A stretch of DNA of 56,474 nucleotides from Nocardiaceae bacterium (GTDB lineage Bacteria > Actinomycetota > Actinomycetes > Mycobacteriales > Mycobacteriaceae). The position numbers were made by a program, and so were the translations under genes. The notes under the pieces are model-generated. The model did not search any database. It worked only from the letters and a program-made list of their open reading frames with translations, and was not told the DNA's origin. Location: positions 1-56,474 of the forward strand of contig JAJFUQ010000104.1 of NCBI GenBank assembly GCA_021372355.1. The letters run 5' to 3'. Position 1 is the first letter of the stretch, and each line of letters begins with the position of its first letter. Below, in pieces: positions 17,197 to 25,776 of this stretch.

Positions 17197-17748
17197 TCAG
17201 GGACCCGATACGGACGCGCCGATTTTGACCGTCCAGCCACCATTCCGGTATCGGAGGATGGTCCGGGTCAGCGGCGCGACGTCAACGCGCCAGAATGACG
17301 AATAGGGCGCATCAAGGGCATTCACAATTACCGCGCGAACCACCGCCGGATGTGTGACCGCAACCGTCCGGCCGCCACGTGTCGCACAGTCCGCCAGCCA
17401 GGCCGATATTCGGCGGCACAATTCCGAAACCGATTCACCGCCATGCGGAGTCGCATCCGGGTCCGTCAACCACCGGTGCAGTTGAGTGGATTCGACGTCT
17501 TCGAGTCCCATTCCCGCCCAGGCACCGCAGTCCAGATCGCGCAAGCCGGCGTCGACTTTCACCGTCGGATCACCCGCCGTTTCTCGTGCTCGCAATTCTG
17601 GTGCGGTGACGAAATAGTCGGCGCGCGGAAATCGAATTCCGACCGGTTTGTCGATCAAGGGCTCATCGAGCGGAAATCGCGCAAGGCGTGTGGCCGACGT
17701 CAACCCGTGGGTCACCAGGGTCAACTTCGCAGGCACCGAGGCGGTCAC
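17197..17748 (-). CDS. Histidine phosphatase-family protein with altered RHG motif
   Basis: A 183-residue member of the phosphoglycerate-mutase/histidine phosphatase superfamily. The catalytic His is in LTLVTHGLTSATR, where the usual Arg of RHG is Thr. The second His is in TVAVTHPAVVRA, and GESVSELCRRI provides the acidic region. It is first in a minus-strand operon with lrp (37-nt gap) and lat. Similar THG/SHG proteins are, from memory, found with cobalt transporters in other actinobacteria. The start is a GTG with a weak ribosome site. Confidence 0.8.
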   Translation of the reverse strand: MTASVPAKLTLVTHGLTSATRLARFPLDEPLIDKPVGIRFPRADYFVTAPELRARETAGDPTVKVDAGLRDLDCGAWAGMGLEDVESTQLHRWLTDPDATPHGGESVSELCRRISAWLADCATRGGRTVAVTHPAVVRAVIVNALDAPYSSFWRVDVAPLTRTILRYRNGGWTVKIGASVSGP

Positions 17749-17953
17749 GAACCGAACTCTACGGGACGTCGAACGCAGACGATTGCCGGGAAATAACGCT
17801 GCGCAGTGATCAAAGCCGAAACTTCAGGTCGCGCCAAGTTTCGGTCTCGGTCACGAGTCGAAATGAATCCGTGTCTCTTCCGCCGTTTTCCTGCGCTTTT
17901 GCGTCATTACGATCCGAAAGAGTCTGACGATGCAGCCAGAGTGGAGATATCAA
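17749..17953. promoter_or_regulatory. Divergent intergenic region with 9-bp inverted repeat
   Basis: The region lies between the phosphatase operon (minus) and the mycolyltransferase (plus) and has no gene I can support. CCGAAACTT (17816-17824) and AAGTTTCGG (17836-17844) form perfect 9-bp arms around an 11-nt spacer. This is a candidate operator or a structured leader start for the mycolyltransferase. Confidence 0.45.
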
Positions 17954-18958
17954 ATGATTTTGCAAGGTTCCAGGACCGTTGCATGGATGCGACGACTGTT
18001 TTCCGCAGTCTTATGCATTCTTGCGGCGACCGGCGCACTGATTGCCTCAGGCTCGGTCGCGCAGGGTTCGCACGTCGTCGGTGAACGCGCCCTCGGTGGA
18101 CGCACCTTCATGGTCGACGTCTATTCCTCGTCAATGCACCGCACGATCCCCCTGTGGGTTTCGAAGGGTGGCCCTGGCGCGCCCAACCTCTATCTCCTGA
18201 ACGGCGTCGACGGCGGCGTGAACGGCCAGGGTTGGCCGTGGCGCACCGACGTCAAGCGCTTCTTCGCGAACAAGCACGTCAACGTGATCTCTCCGCTCGG
18301 TGGTCACCACAGCTACTACACCGACTGGAACGTCGACGACCCGGCAATGGGTCGCCAGAAGTGGCAGACGTTCTTGACGCGTGAACTCCCGCCGGTTCTG
18401 AACCAGTACCTCGGCTCGAACGGTCGCAACGCGATCGCGGGTGTGTCGATGTCGGCGAACTCCGCGCTCGACCTCGCGATCCACGCACCGGGCCTGTACC
18501 AGTCCGTCGGCTCGTACAGCGGGTGCTCCCGCACCAGCGACTCGTTCGGCCAGGCCTACGTGACCTCACAGGTCGCCGGCGGTGGCGGCAGCGCAACCAA
18601 CATGTGGGGCCCGACCGGTAGCGCGCAGTGGATCGACCACGATCCGACCGTTCAGGCCGGCCGTCTCCGCGGTATGGACCTGTACATCTACTCCGGCACC
18701 GGCCAGCCCGGACCGCACGAGAACCTGAACGACCCGACGCTCCACGGCGACATCGGCTCGACGCTGGACCGCACGGTGGTCGGCGGCATGATGGAGACCG
18801 TCATTCGTCAGTGCACGACGCAGCTCGCGCAGCGCATGAATGCACTGCACGTTCCGGCGCGCTTCGTGTGGGGACCGGTAGGCACGCACTCGTGGCCGTA
18901 CTGGCAGGACGCCCTGCACGACCACTGGCCGGCGATGTCCCGCGCCATCGGCGCCTGA
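17954..18958 (+). CDS. Secreted mycolyltransferase (antigen 85-like esterase)
   Basis: A 334-residue exported alpha/beta-hydrolase. A signal peptide (RRLFSAVLCILAATGALIASGS) precedes the mature domain. The motifs are LYLLNGVDGGVNGQGW, SPLGGHHSYYTDW, nucleophile AGVSMSANSALDLA (Ser in GVSMS) and a C-terminal catalytic His in VGTHSWPYW. The family transfers mycolates between trehalose mycolates and arabinogalactan in the cell envelope, so it is a lineage marker. ATG 17954 has GGAG 9 nt upstream; an in-frame ATG at 17930 is an alternative. It is single-cistron, ending at a strong terminator. Confidence 0.93.
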   Translation: MILQGSRTVAWMRRLFSAVLCILAATGALIASGSVAQGSHVVGERALGGRTFMVDVYSSSMHRTIPLWVSKGGPGAPNLYLLNGVDGGVNGQGWPWRTDVKRFFANKHVNVISPLGGHHSYYTDWNVDDPAMGRQKWQTFLTRELPPVLNQYLGSNGRNAIAGVSMSANSALDLAIHAPGLYQSVGSYSGCSRTSDSFGQAYVTSQVAGGGGSATNMWGPTGSAQWIDHDPTVQAGRLRGMDLYIYSGTGQPGPHENLNDPTLHGDIGSTLDRTVVGGMMETVIRQCTTQLAQRMNALHVPARFVWGPVGTHSWPYWQDALHDHWPAMSRAIGA

Positions 18959-18969
18959 TTCACCTTCTG

Positions 18970-19006
18970 AAAGAGCCGGTCCCGTCAGGGGCCGGCTCTT
19001 TCTTTT
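18970..19006 (+). terminator. Rho-independent terminator of the mycolyltransferase gene
   Basis: AAAGAGCCGG (18970-18979) pairs with CCGGCTCTTT (18992-19001). The stem is extended by CCC/GGG around a GTCA loop and followed by TCTTTT. It lies 12 nt after the stop codon and is an unusually strong intrinsic terminator for this genome. Confidence 0.88.
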
Positions 19007-19080
19007 GCCCCGACCACACCCTCGTCGCGGTTGCCTCTCGAGCGATGCCGCGACCAAAGTGCACTCACGGTTCGAACACG

Positions 19081-19117
19081 AAAGAGCCCGGGCCGATGGA
19101 CTCGGCCCGGGCTCTTT
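19081..19117 (-). terminator. Rho-independent terminator of the NRPS operon
   Basis: A perfect 16-bp stem, AAAGAGCCCGGGCCGA (19081-19096) with TCGGCCCGGGCTCTTT (19102-19117), and a 5-nt loop. It sits 10 nt beyond the stop of the minus-strand DUF6875 gene. The A/T ends make it usable in both directions. Confidence 0.88.
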
Positions 19118-19126
19118 CGGTGAGAT

Positions 19127-19837
19127 CTACTTCGCGTGCTCGTCGATGTTGTGGATGCGAAGTTCGGCGAACGCCTCGATCATGTCGTCTGCGACGACCA
19201 TCTTCTCCGCCATCGATGCCCGAAGGCGGATCGGCAGGTCCGGCGCGAACTGCGAGAAGTACGAATACAGCCAGTCGCGCTGTCCTACCAGGAACGGGTA
19301 GTCGGTGCTCATCATCTTGCGGACGATGAGCATAGGCACGGGCGCGGCCAGCGGACGGAAGTCCGGGTTCCACAGACCCTGCTGCGGACAGTCCGGGTAG
19401 AACTGTCCGAGCATGTAGCCCTTTGCCACAAACTGCGGCTTGCGGTTCGCGTGGACCTCGTCGATCTTCGTGAAGTCCACGAGATCCGGGAAGACCGTCA
19501 CGACGGTCTGGGTGACCTGCTCGCGGTAGTCGCGACGAAGTCCGGCGAAGATGTCGAACGCGTCATCGATGACGGTCTGCATGGTCTCGTGCGTGAGCTC
19601 CGCTTCGGTACCGCGGACAAATGACACCCAGACGGTGTGCTTGCCTACGGACGTCTTGACGAACGGACAGACAGCTCCCGTGCGCCCAAGGTCCGGGTGC
19701 GGATGCGTGAGGAACTCAGACATGTACTCACCGAGCACCAAGGAACTGGGATGCATCTCCGCAGCCTCGTCGAGGTTGTCGAAGAGATTGATCCAGTCAG
19801 TCCCTGTGCGTGCCCCGATCAGATGCCGTGCGGTCAT
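19127..19837 (-). CDS. DUF6875-type protein linked to the NRPS
   Basis: A 236-residue cytoplasmic protein without signal or membrane segments. Features are GAVCPFVKTSVGKHTVWVSFVRG near the N-terminus, KGYMLGQFYPDCPQQGLWN in the middle and PMLIVRKMMSTDYPFLVGQRDWL towards the end. The conserved CPF and YPDCPQ elements resemble, from memory, the DUF6875 family found beside actinobacterial biosynthetic genes. The function is unknown. It starts 15 nt after the NRPS stop with a GGGAGG ribosome site and ends at a strong terminator, so it is the second gene of the NRPS operon. Confidence 0.82.
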   Translation of the reverse strand: MTARHLIGARTGTDWINLFDNLDEAAEMHPSSLVLGEYMSEFLTHPHPDLGRTGAVCPFVKTSVGKHTVWVSFVRGTEAELTHETMQTVIDDAFDIFAGLRRDYREQVTQTVVTVFPDLVDFTKIDEVHANRKPQFVAKGYMLGQFYPDCPQQGLWNPDFRPLAAPVPMLIVRKMMSTDYPFLVGQRDWLYSYFSQFAPDLPIRLRASMAEKMVVADDMIEAFAELRIHNIDEHAK

Positions 19838-19852
19838 CTGCCCTACCTCCCT

Positions 19853-22800
19853 CTACTCTCCTCCCGACGGAGAAGAGCCAAAATTCACGCTCGCCTTGTC
19901 CAGGCTGGTGGCAAGCACTGGTCCTATTACCGCCAGCGCCGCCGCGTTTGTTAGCTGCGCATGCATCGCATCCACCGGATGCTCAGTAATTGCGCCGCCA
20001 ACATACGGCCGCCATATATGTGAATCTAGAGCAGCAGTCATGCCTCTGGTAGCAGAGAAGTACAACAAGTCGCCTTCGAAATATTTTGGGCGATACTGGT
20101 GTGACATGAGTACACCATCGTGGTAGCTGTTGTGTATCCGCTCGAGCTGCTCGACTGTGAGACCTTGTCCAAACCCCGGTGAATTCGCTAGCACCGCAGC
20201 GGCTTCCTGAGCCGAAAGATCAGATTCGTCGACCTCGTCCGGCTCCTCGCCCTGGAGCGACGTCAGCAGGTGTCGCATCGTCGGAAGCTCCGGTTCGGGC
20301 GCGCCGTCGAAAAACACAAGACTGTCAAACATCACCAGCAGTCCCACGGCGTCGCCGCGGCTGCGAAGTTGCACGGCGATCGCGTGAGCGATTTGTCCGC
20401 CTAGCGACCACCCGAGAAGGTAGTACGGTCCGTTCGGCTGAACGTTCTTGATTTCGTCGACGAACACGGCCGCGAGTTCGTCCACACTCTTGAAGCGCCG
20501 GTTCTCCCCCAAGATCGCCGGACCCTGGAGTCCGTACAGCGGACGGTCCTTGATGTACGGGGCGAGCCCCGCGTAGGGCCACGACAACGGCACCGCGGAA
20601 TGCACGCAGAAGAGCGGCGGCTCCGACCCCGTACGGCTCAGCGGGAGGACGACCTTGAGTGCGTCCTCACCGGCTGCCACATCCTCGCCGGCGAGGGCGG
20701 CGTCGATCTTCTCGGCGAGGGCCGAGACCGTCGGGGCCGTGTACAGCCACCGGACGGTCACATCGACGCCGGCTTCGGCCGAGAGCCGCGCCGCGAGCGC
20801 GACGCCGAGCAACGAGTTTCCGCCCAGTTCGAAGAAGTCATCATCGAGGCCGACGTCACGCTGCTGAACGGTCTCCGCGATCACCCGAGCGATCAACTGC
20901 TCGGTCGGCGTCACCGGCGGTCGGAACGCACGGTGGGTGGCCCGTGGCGCCGGCAGCGCCTTTCGGTCGATCTTCCCGTTGGGCGTCACCGGCATTTCGT
21001 CGATGACGATGAGCTGAGACGGCTGCATCGACGTCGGCAGCAGGCCGCGCACTCGCGACAGCAGATCCGACGTCTCGATGGCCGCGTTGGCGTGCGGTAC
21101 GACATATGCGACGAGGCGGTCGCCGAGCGGCGACGACGCAACCGCCACTACCGCCTGACCGACCTCGGGCTGGTTCACGAGAACCGCCTCGATCTCGCCG
21201 GGCTCGATCCGCCGGCCGCGCAGCGACATCTGGCCGTCCGCCCGGCCGAGGAACTCGAAGCGGCCGTCGGCCATCTGACGCACGACGTCACCGGTTCGAT
21301 ACAGGCGCTGACCGCTCGGATCGAACGGGTTGGCCACGAACCGGGACGCAGTGAGCGCCGGGGCGTTGTGGTAGCCGATAGCGACACCCGGCCCGGCCAG
21401 GTAGAGCTCACCGCGAGCACCTCGCGGTGCCGGCGACAACTGCGGTGTCAGCACGAGGGCCTGCACGTATGGCAGTGCGGGACCGATCGACACCTCTTCG
21501 CCCACGGTCATCGCACCGGTCTGGCTTGCCATGACCGTGGTTTCCGTCGGGCCGTAGCTGTTGAAGAAGCGAACGTGCGGCGCCCAGCGTGCCACGAGCA
21601 ACGTCGGGCAGGACTCGCCGCCTACGACGACGGTCTCGAGCGAGGGCACGGTTCCCGGCGAGAGGGTCGCCAGCACGGCGGGCGTCGTCAGGAAGTGCGT
21701 GATCCCGTGCCGGACCAGGAGCGACTCGAGGTCCTTCCCGGCGACGACGTCGGTCGGTTCGATAACCAGGTGTGCACCGGCGGCAAAGGCACCGAGAAGC
21801 TCGAGGAGGTGCGCGTCGAACGACGGGGAATGCGCGTGCAGGACGTTCGACGACGACTCGACGACATACGCGTCGACGACGTAGTCCGTGAGGTCGCCGA
21901 GGCCGGCGTGCGAGACGGCGACGCCCTTGGGCAGACCCGTCGATCCGGACGTGTAGATCAGGTAGGCGGGATGACCGCTGCGCAGCGTCGCGGTGCGATC
22001 GACATCGGTGACCGGCGAGGAGTCCCGACGCGCGATCGAGCGTGCCGTCTCCGGATCGTCGAGAACCAGCCAGTCGACGTGTGACTCCGGGAGCGGAGCC
22101 AGATGGCGCGCATCGGTGATTCCGAAGCGAGCGTGCGAATCCTCGAGTACCCATCCCAGGCGCGCGGACGGGTTGGCGAGGTCGAGCGTCACGAATCCGG
22201 CGCCGGTCTTGGCGACGGCCCACAGTGCCAGCACCGACTCGATCGAGCGCGGCAGGGCGATCGCCACGAACTCACCCGGACCCGCTCCGGCGCTGATGAG
22301 TTCGCGGGCCAGCTGCGACGACCGTTCGTCGAGGTCGCGGTACGTCAGCGTTCGAGTGTCGTCCGAAAGGGCGGCGGAGTCCGGCCGCATACCGCTGCGC
22401 AGCAACTCCGGCAACGTGCGACCGATCTCGTCGGCCTGGAGAACTGCGATCGGCTCGGGCGCGGCGGAGCCCGGGAGTTCGATGTCCCGAATCGCGCGCG
22501 TCGGCTCGGCTTGCAGGAACTGATCGAAGAACTGTAGGAAGGCCGCGTGGTGTTCGGCGATCCGCTCGACGCTGTAGAGCGCCGGGTTTGCCTGGAAGTC
22601 GATACTCACCGACGTCTCATCCGGACCGAGTTGGTAGCCGTTGACGAGGATGTCCTCGACCGGTCCGAGCGACATGAGGTTCGCTTGACCGACCGCTCCC
22701 CCGAACCGCATCGGCTCGACGTAACCCAGAACGTTGATCACCGGTCCCAGACCGCCCCGTGCGACCATCTCATGGCCACGCTGACGCTGGATATCGCTAT

Positions 22801-23854
22801 ACCGGTACAACTGATGCCGAACGGCCCCGACCATCTTCGTGCGGACCTGGGCGATGAGGTCTTCGACATTCGTCTGCTGGACCGATCGCAGGCGCAACGG
22901 CACGACGTTCGAGACGCTGCCCGCCGAGCGGCGCAGGGCGGCCGTGTTCCGGCAGGCGACCGGCAGCGAGAAGGTGATGTCGTCGTCGCTCGTCATGCGC
23001 GCCAGGAATCCGGTGAGCGCCGCGACGACGAGTTCGGGGAAACTGGCGCGGTAGCGCAGGCGAGCGTCGGCGAGACGGGCCGCCGTGGCCGCCGGCAGCA
23101 CGGCACCGACATGACGTGGGCGCGGCGCGGGCGCGGCATCGTGGTCCGCGAGACTCGTGACGTGGCCGAGGTCGGAGACTTCGCGTCGCCAGAATTCGCC
23201 GTCGTCGACGAACCGCTGCGACGAGCGGTAGCGGTCCTCCACCGGTCCGATCTCGGTGAGCGGGACCGTGCGGTCCTCGGGGTCGGGCTGGCCCGCGATC
23301 CGCGCGTCGTAGAGCTCGGACGTGCGCACGAGCATGTTCATCGCACCGACGCCGTCGAGGGCGACGTGATGGCTGCGCGAATAGAGCAGGTGGCGCGTGG
23401 CGCTCAGCCGGAAGAGCTTGGTGACCGTCACGCGGTCGTTGACGAGGTCGATGTGCGCAATCGAGTCGCGTTCCATCCACTGGATCGCCGGCGTCATCGG
23501 ATCGGGATGCGTGCTGAGGTCTTCGAGCGGCAGCCACATCGTGCCGGAGCGGTCGACGTACTGGTAAGGGACGCCGTCGTCGATGCCGAATCGGACAAAC
23601 GGCGAACCAAGCTCGCGGCCGGCCTGATCGCACGCCCGCATCAACAGATTCGGTTCGATCTCGCCCCGGATGTCGGCATACATCGCGATGACCATGGGAA
23701 CCGAGGGATGGAGCTGTTGCGCGATCCAGAGTTCGGTCTGGGCATGCGTCAGGGCGAATCGCTCGAGGTCCAGATGATCTGGAACCTCGAGGACCGGAAG
23801 GGTTGCGCTGTCTGCCGAAACCGACTCAACGCGATCTGCGTCGGTTCGCTTCAA
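19853..23854 (-). CDS. Single-module nonribosomal peptide synthetase (C-A-T-TE)
   Basis: A 1333-residue, one-module NRPS. Condensation domain (~25-460) with SHHVALDGVG. Adenylation domain (~470-985) with A3 YTSGSTGLPKGV, A5 NSYGPTETT, A7 YRTGDVVR, A8 GRRIEPGEIEAVL and A10 NGKIDRKAL. Thiolation domain with FELGGNSLL (phosphopantetheine Ser). Thioesterase with GWSLGGQIAHA. Manual alignment to PheA gives specificity residues D-A-L-L-V-G-S-V-M-(K), suggesting a hydrophobic substrate, not serine as in EntF. TTG 23854 has AAGGAG 5 nt upstream; the frame extends 8 codons further to another TTG. No MbtH-like gene, extra module or phosphopantetheinyl transferase is visible, so the product is unknown. 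The operon partner is DUF6875. Confidence 0.93.
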   Translation of the reverse strand: MKRTDADRVESVSADSATLPVLEVPDHLDLERFALTHAQTELWIAQQLHPSVPMVIAMYADIRGEIEPNLLMRACDQAGRELGSPFVRFGIDDGVPYQYVDRSGTMWLPLEDLSTHPDPMTPAIQWMERDSIAHIDLVNDRVTVTKLFRLSATRHLLYSRSHHVALDGVGAMNMLVRTSELYDARIAGQPDPEDRTVPLTEIGPVEDRYRSSQRFVDDGEFWRREVSDLGHVTSLADHDAAPAPRPRHVGAVLPAATAARLADARLRYRASFPELVVAALTGFLARMTSDDDITFSLPVACRNTAALRRSAGSVSNVVPLRLRSVQQTNVEDLIAQVRTKMVGAVRHQLYRYSDIQRQRGHEMVARGGLGPVINVLGYVEPMRFGGAVGQANLMSLGPVEDILVNGYQLGPDETSVSIDFQANPALYSVERIAEHHAAFLQFFDQFLQAEPTRAIRDIELPGSAAPEPIAVLQADEIGRTLPELLRSGMRPDSAALSDDTRTLTYRDLDERSSQLARELISAGAGPGEFVAIALPRSIESVLALWAVAKTGAGFVTLDLANPSARLGWVLEDSHARFGITDARHLAPLPESHVDWLVLDDPETARSIARRDSSPVTDVDRTATLRSGHPAYLIYTSGSTGLPKGVAVSHAGLGDLTDYVVDAYVVESSSNVLHAHSPSFDAHLLELLGAFAAGAHLVIEPTDVVAGKDLESLLVRHGITHFLTTPAVLATLSPGTVPSLETVVVGGESCPTLLVARWAPHVRFFNSYGPTETTVMASQTGAMTVGEEVSIGPALPYVQALVLTPQLSPAPRGARGELYLAGPGVAIGYHNAPALTASRFVANPFDPSGQRLYRTGDVVRQMADGRFEFLGRADGQMSLRGRRIEPGEIEAVLVNQPEVGQAVVAVASSPLGDRLVAYVVPHANAAIETSDLLSRVRGLLPTSMQPSQLIVIDEMPVTPNGKIDRKALPAPRATHRAFRPPVTPTEQLIARVIAETVQQRDVGLDDDFFELGGNSLLGVALAARLSAEAGVDVTVRWLYTAPTVSALAEKIDAALAGEDVAAGEDALKVVLPLSRTGSEPPLFCVHSAVPLSWPYAGLAPYIKDRPLYGLQGPAILGENRRFKSVDELAAVFVDEIKNVQPNGPYYLLGWSLGGQIAHAIAVQLRSRGDAVGLLVMFDSLVFFDGAPEPELPTMRHLLTSLQGEEPDEVDESDLSAQEAAAVLANSPGFGQGLTVEQLERIHNSYHDGVLMSHQYRPKYFEGDLLYFSATRGMTAALDSHIWRPYVGGAITEHPVDAMHAQLTNAAALAVIGPVLATSLDKASVNFGSSPSGGE

Positions 23855-24208
23855 GCCTCCTCCTTCACCCCAGGGCAATAACTCGTGGCCCGGCGAAAGG
23901 GTAGATCACAAAAAACAGGTGTCGGAACACCTACGCCGTCCTGTCGAGTCACGCCAATCGCTCGGAACTCTTCCGGTCGAGGTCTGGCGCAATTTCGACA
24001 ACTTAGCTATACCGGTACAAACGGGCCATCTGGGGTTGCCGCGCACGCTGGCACCGGAATCGCACCGTTCTGTGACCAAGCTGAGAGTCACTAGATGCAG
24101 AGATCGTCAGTGCGGCCCGTTTCATCGTGTTGCGTGACGCTCCCGAGCTTAGGGCAGAGACACGCACGATCTCGGTGGACGGACTCATCCGTCTCGTACC
24201 CTTGACCC
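23855..24208. promoter_or_regulatory. 354-nt divergent intergenic region (NRPS / TetR)
   Basis: I see no protein-coding gene here; short open frames on both strands lack ribosome sites and family features. It should contain the NRPS promoter (minus) and the TetR promoter (plus). The only clear element is the palindromic site at 24176-24193 followed by TACCCT (24197-24202), just before the TetR GTG. Confidence 0.55.
24176..24193. promoter_or_regulatory. TetR operator copy 1 (identical 18-mer also at 26553)
   Basis: TGGACGGACTCATCCGTC contains arms GACGGA and TCCGTC around CTCA. It ends 3 nt before a TACCCT -10-like hexamer of the TetR gene, which suits repression. The same 18 bases recur at 26553-26570, in front of the echA-patatin operon. 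Confidence 0.65.
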
Positions 24209-24856
24209 GTGGCGAAATCGAGCGCACCGGCGGAAGCGGTCGACCGGAAGACTCAAACGCACGGGCTTCTCGTCCGCTCCGCAAGTGAGGTCTTCAGCGA
24301 GCGCGGCTACCACGCCACACGGGTATCCGACAACGCGGAGCGCGCCGGAGTCGGGCAGGGCACGTTCTACCGACACTTCGACGACAAGCGCGACGTGCTC
24401 GACAGCGTTATCGCCGAAGCGATGTCGCGACTGGGCACGGCGTTCGAAGATCAGAACGCGCCGGAGAAGATCAATGACCTGGCCGAATACCGAGCTCGTG
24501 CCGTGGATATCGCAGCGAAGGTCTTCGACCTCATCGCAACCGAACACCGCGGGCTCGGTTTCCTCCTGCGAGAACTGCCGTCGATCGACGAACGAGCCCT
24601 GAAAGGGACCGCCGGCCTGAATGCACTCATGCACAGCGTGATCGAGCAGTACTACCGAGTCGGCATCGAGCGTGGCTACTTCCGCCCCGACATCGACACC
24701 GACTCAGCAGCGACCGCCGTGCTTGGCCTGGGGTTGATCGCGGCCTGGACAATCTTGCGGAACCCGACCGATGTGGAATTTCGTCGGCGCTACGGAGACA
24801 CCGTGGTCGAGTTCATCGTCCGCCACGCTGTGAACGATCCGTCGCAATTGACCTAA
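24209..24856 (+). CDS. TetR-family transcriptional regulator
   Basis: A 215-residue repressor. The N-terminal helix-turn-helix covers LVRSASEVFSERGYHATRVSDNAERAGVGQGTFYRHFDDKRDVL (residues ~15-60), followed by a helical ligand domain. GTG 24209 has no Shine-Dalgarno but has TACCCT 12 nt upstream, consistent with a leaderless message. It is convergent with the patatin gene, overlapping it by 4 nt at the stop codons. The shared palindrome upstream of this gene and of the enoyl-CoA hydratase suggests it represses itself and that operon. An acyl-CoA ligand is a guess from the target genes. Confidence 0.88.
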   Translation: MAKSSAPAEAVDRKTQTHGLLVRSASEVFSERGYHATRVSDNAERAGVGQGTFYRHFDDKRDVLDSVIAEAMSRLGTAFEDQNAPEKINDLAEYRARAVDIAAKVFDLIATEHRGLGFLLRELPSIDERALKGTAGLNALMHSVIEQYYRVGIERGYFRPDIDTDSAATAVLGLGLIAAWTILRNPTDVEFRRRYGDTVVEFIVRHAVNDPSQLT

Positions 24857-25776
24857 CTGGCGATCAGGTCGGCCAAGCGGGCGTGCACCGCCTGGCGGCC
24901 GATTTCGAGTGCGCGGGCCAGAACTGCGCCCCTTCGCTCGGACCGGTCGACGCGCGGCGAACCCTCGGGTGGCCGGATCTGCAGGACTGCGTCGCCGCCG
25001 AGATCGGCGAGGAGTCGTTCGTCCGCGGCTTCGGATTCGATTCGCTTGTTCCACGCCGCGACGGCACCAGGCGCGACCATCCGGATGCACGCACTGCCGA
25101 TAGCGCTCTGCACGCGCGGATCGCCGGTTCGCTGCTCAGCCGCCTGTCGCGTGCGCAGCACCACGACGCAGGTTGCGCCGTGCGCCAGGGCAGTTCGGAT
25201 CGGAAGCGGTTCGGCGATGCCGCCGTCGAGGTAGCGGACTCCCCCGAGCTCGACCGGAGGACCGGCCAGGATCGGAATATTGCACGTTGCCCGCATCGCC
25301 GTCATGAGCGTTCGCTTGTCGACGATGCGCGGGTGGAGGTCGACCGCTTCGCCCGTGCCGGCATCGGTGGCGATCGGGTGAAACGACGTCGCGTTGTCGA
25401 GAATCGCCGAGAAGTCCATCGGCACGGACCCGTCGTAGACGTCCCGGACGAGGTAATCGGTGTCGAACAGAACGCCCCCGCGCAGGAGCCGTTTGGGGTC
25501 GATGAGCCGTCGCATGATCGTGGTGTCAGACCAAGCCTGCATGCCGGAACGAGCGCGGCCGCACAACAGCCAGGCGCCGTTCAAAGCACCGGCCGACGTG
25601 CCATAGACCGCATCGAAGACACCGGAGAGCCCGAGTTCTTCGAGTGCCAGCACCATCCCGCTCGAATAGACACCCCGACTGGCGCCGCCTTCCACGACGA
25701 GGACGAGCCGATGTCCATCGCGCGTGGCTGCGTCCGCACGGCGGGATCGCAAGAGTTCGACAACAGTCGGGGTCAT
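24853..25776 (-). CDS. Patatin-like phospholipase
   Basis: A 307-residue patatin-family acyl hydrolase. It has the oxyanion loop VVEGGASRGVYSSGM, nucleophile Ser in AVYGTSAGALNGA and catalytic Asp in YLDGGIAEP, so the Ser-Asp dyad is complete. No signal peptide or membrane helix is evident, so it is probably cytoplasmic. The ATG at 25776 overlaps the stop of the enoyl-CoA hydratase gene (ATGA), so it is translated from the same message. It may release fatty acids from lipids to feed the hydratase pathway; the substrate is unknown. Confidence 0.9.
   Translation of the reverse strand: MTPTVVELLRSRRADAATRDGHRLVLVVEGGASRGVYSSGMVLALEELGLSGVFDAVYGTSAGALNGAWLLCGRARSGMQAWSDTTIMRRLIDPKRLLRGGVLFDTDYLVRDVYDGSVPMDFSAILDNATSFHPIATDAGTGEAVDLHPRIVDKRTLMTAMRATCNIPILAGPPVELGGVRYLDGGIAEPLPIRTALAHGATCVVVLRTRQAAEQRTGDPRVQSAIGSACIRMVAPGAVAAWNKRIESEAADERLLADLGGDAVLQIRPPEGSPRVDRSERRGAVLARALEIGRQAVHARLADLIAS

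Noticed and set aside
19853..23854. Siderophore (EntF-like) assignment for the NRPS
   Set aside because: The domain order matches EntF, but the adenylation residues do not indicate serine, and no isochorismate/salicylate genes or siderophore transporters are nearby.
22547..23881. Long plus-strand open frame (444 residues) opposite the NRPS condensation domain
   Set aside because: It is a shadow of the NRPS, with no family features or ribosome site.
22796..24020. Exact 15-mer GCTATACCGGTACAA at 22796-22810 and 24006-24020
   Set aside because: About one or two 15-base repeats are expected by chance in a window this size, and one copy lies within NRPS coding sequence. I do not treat it as an operator.
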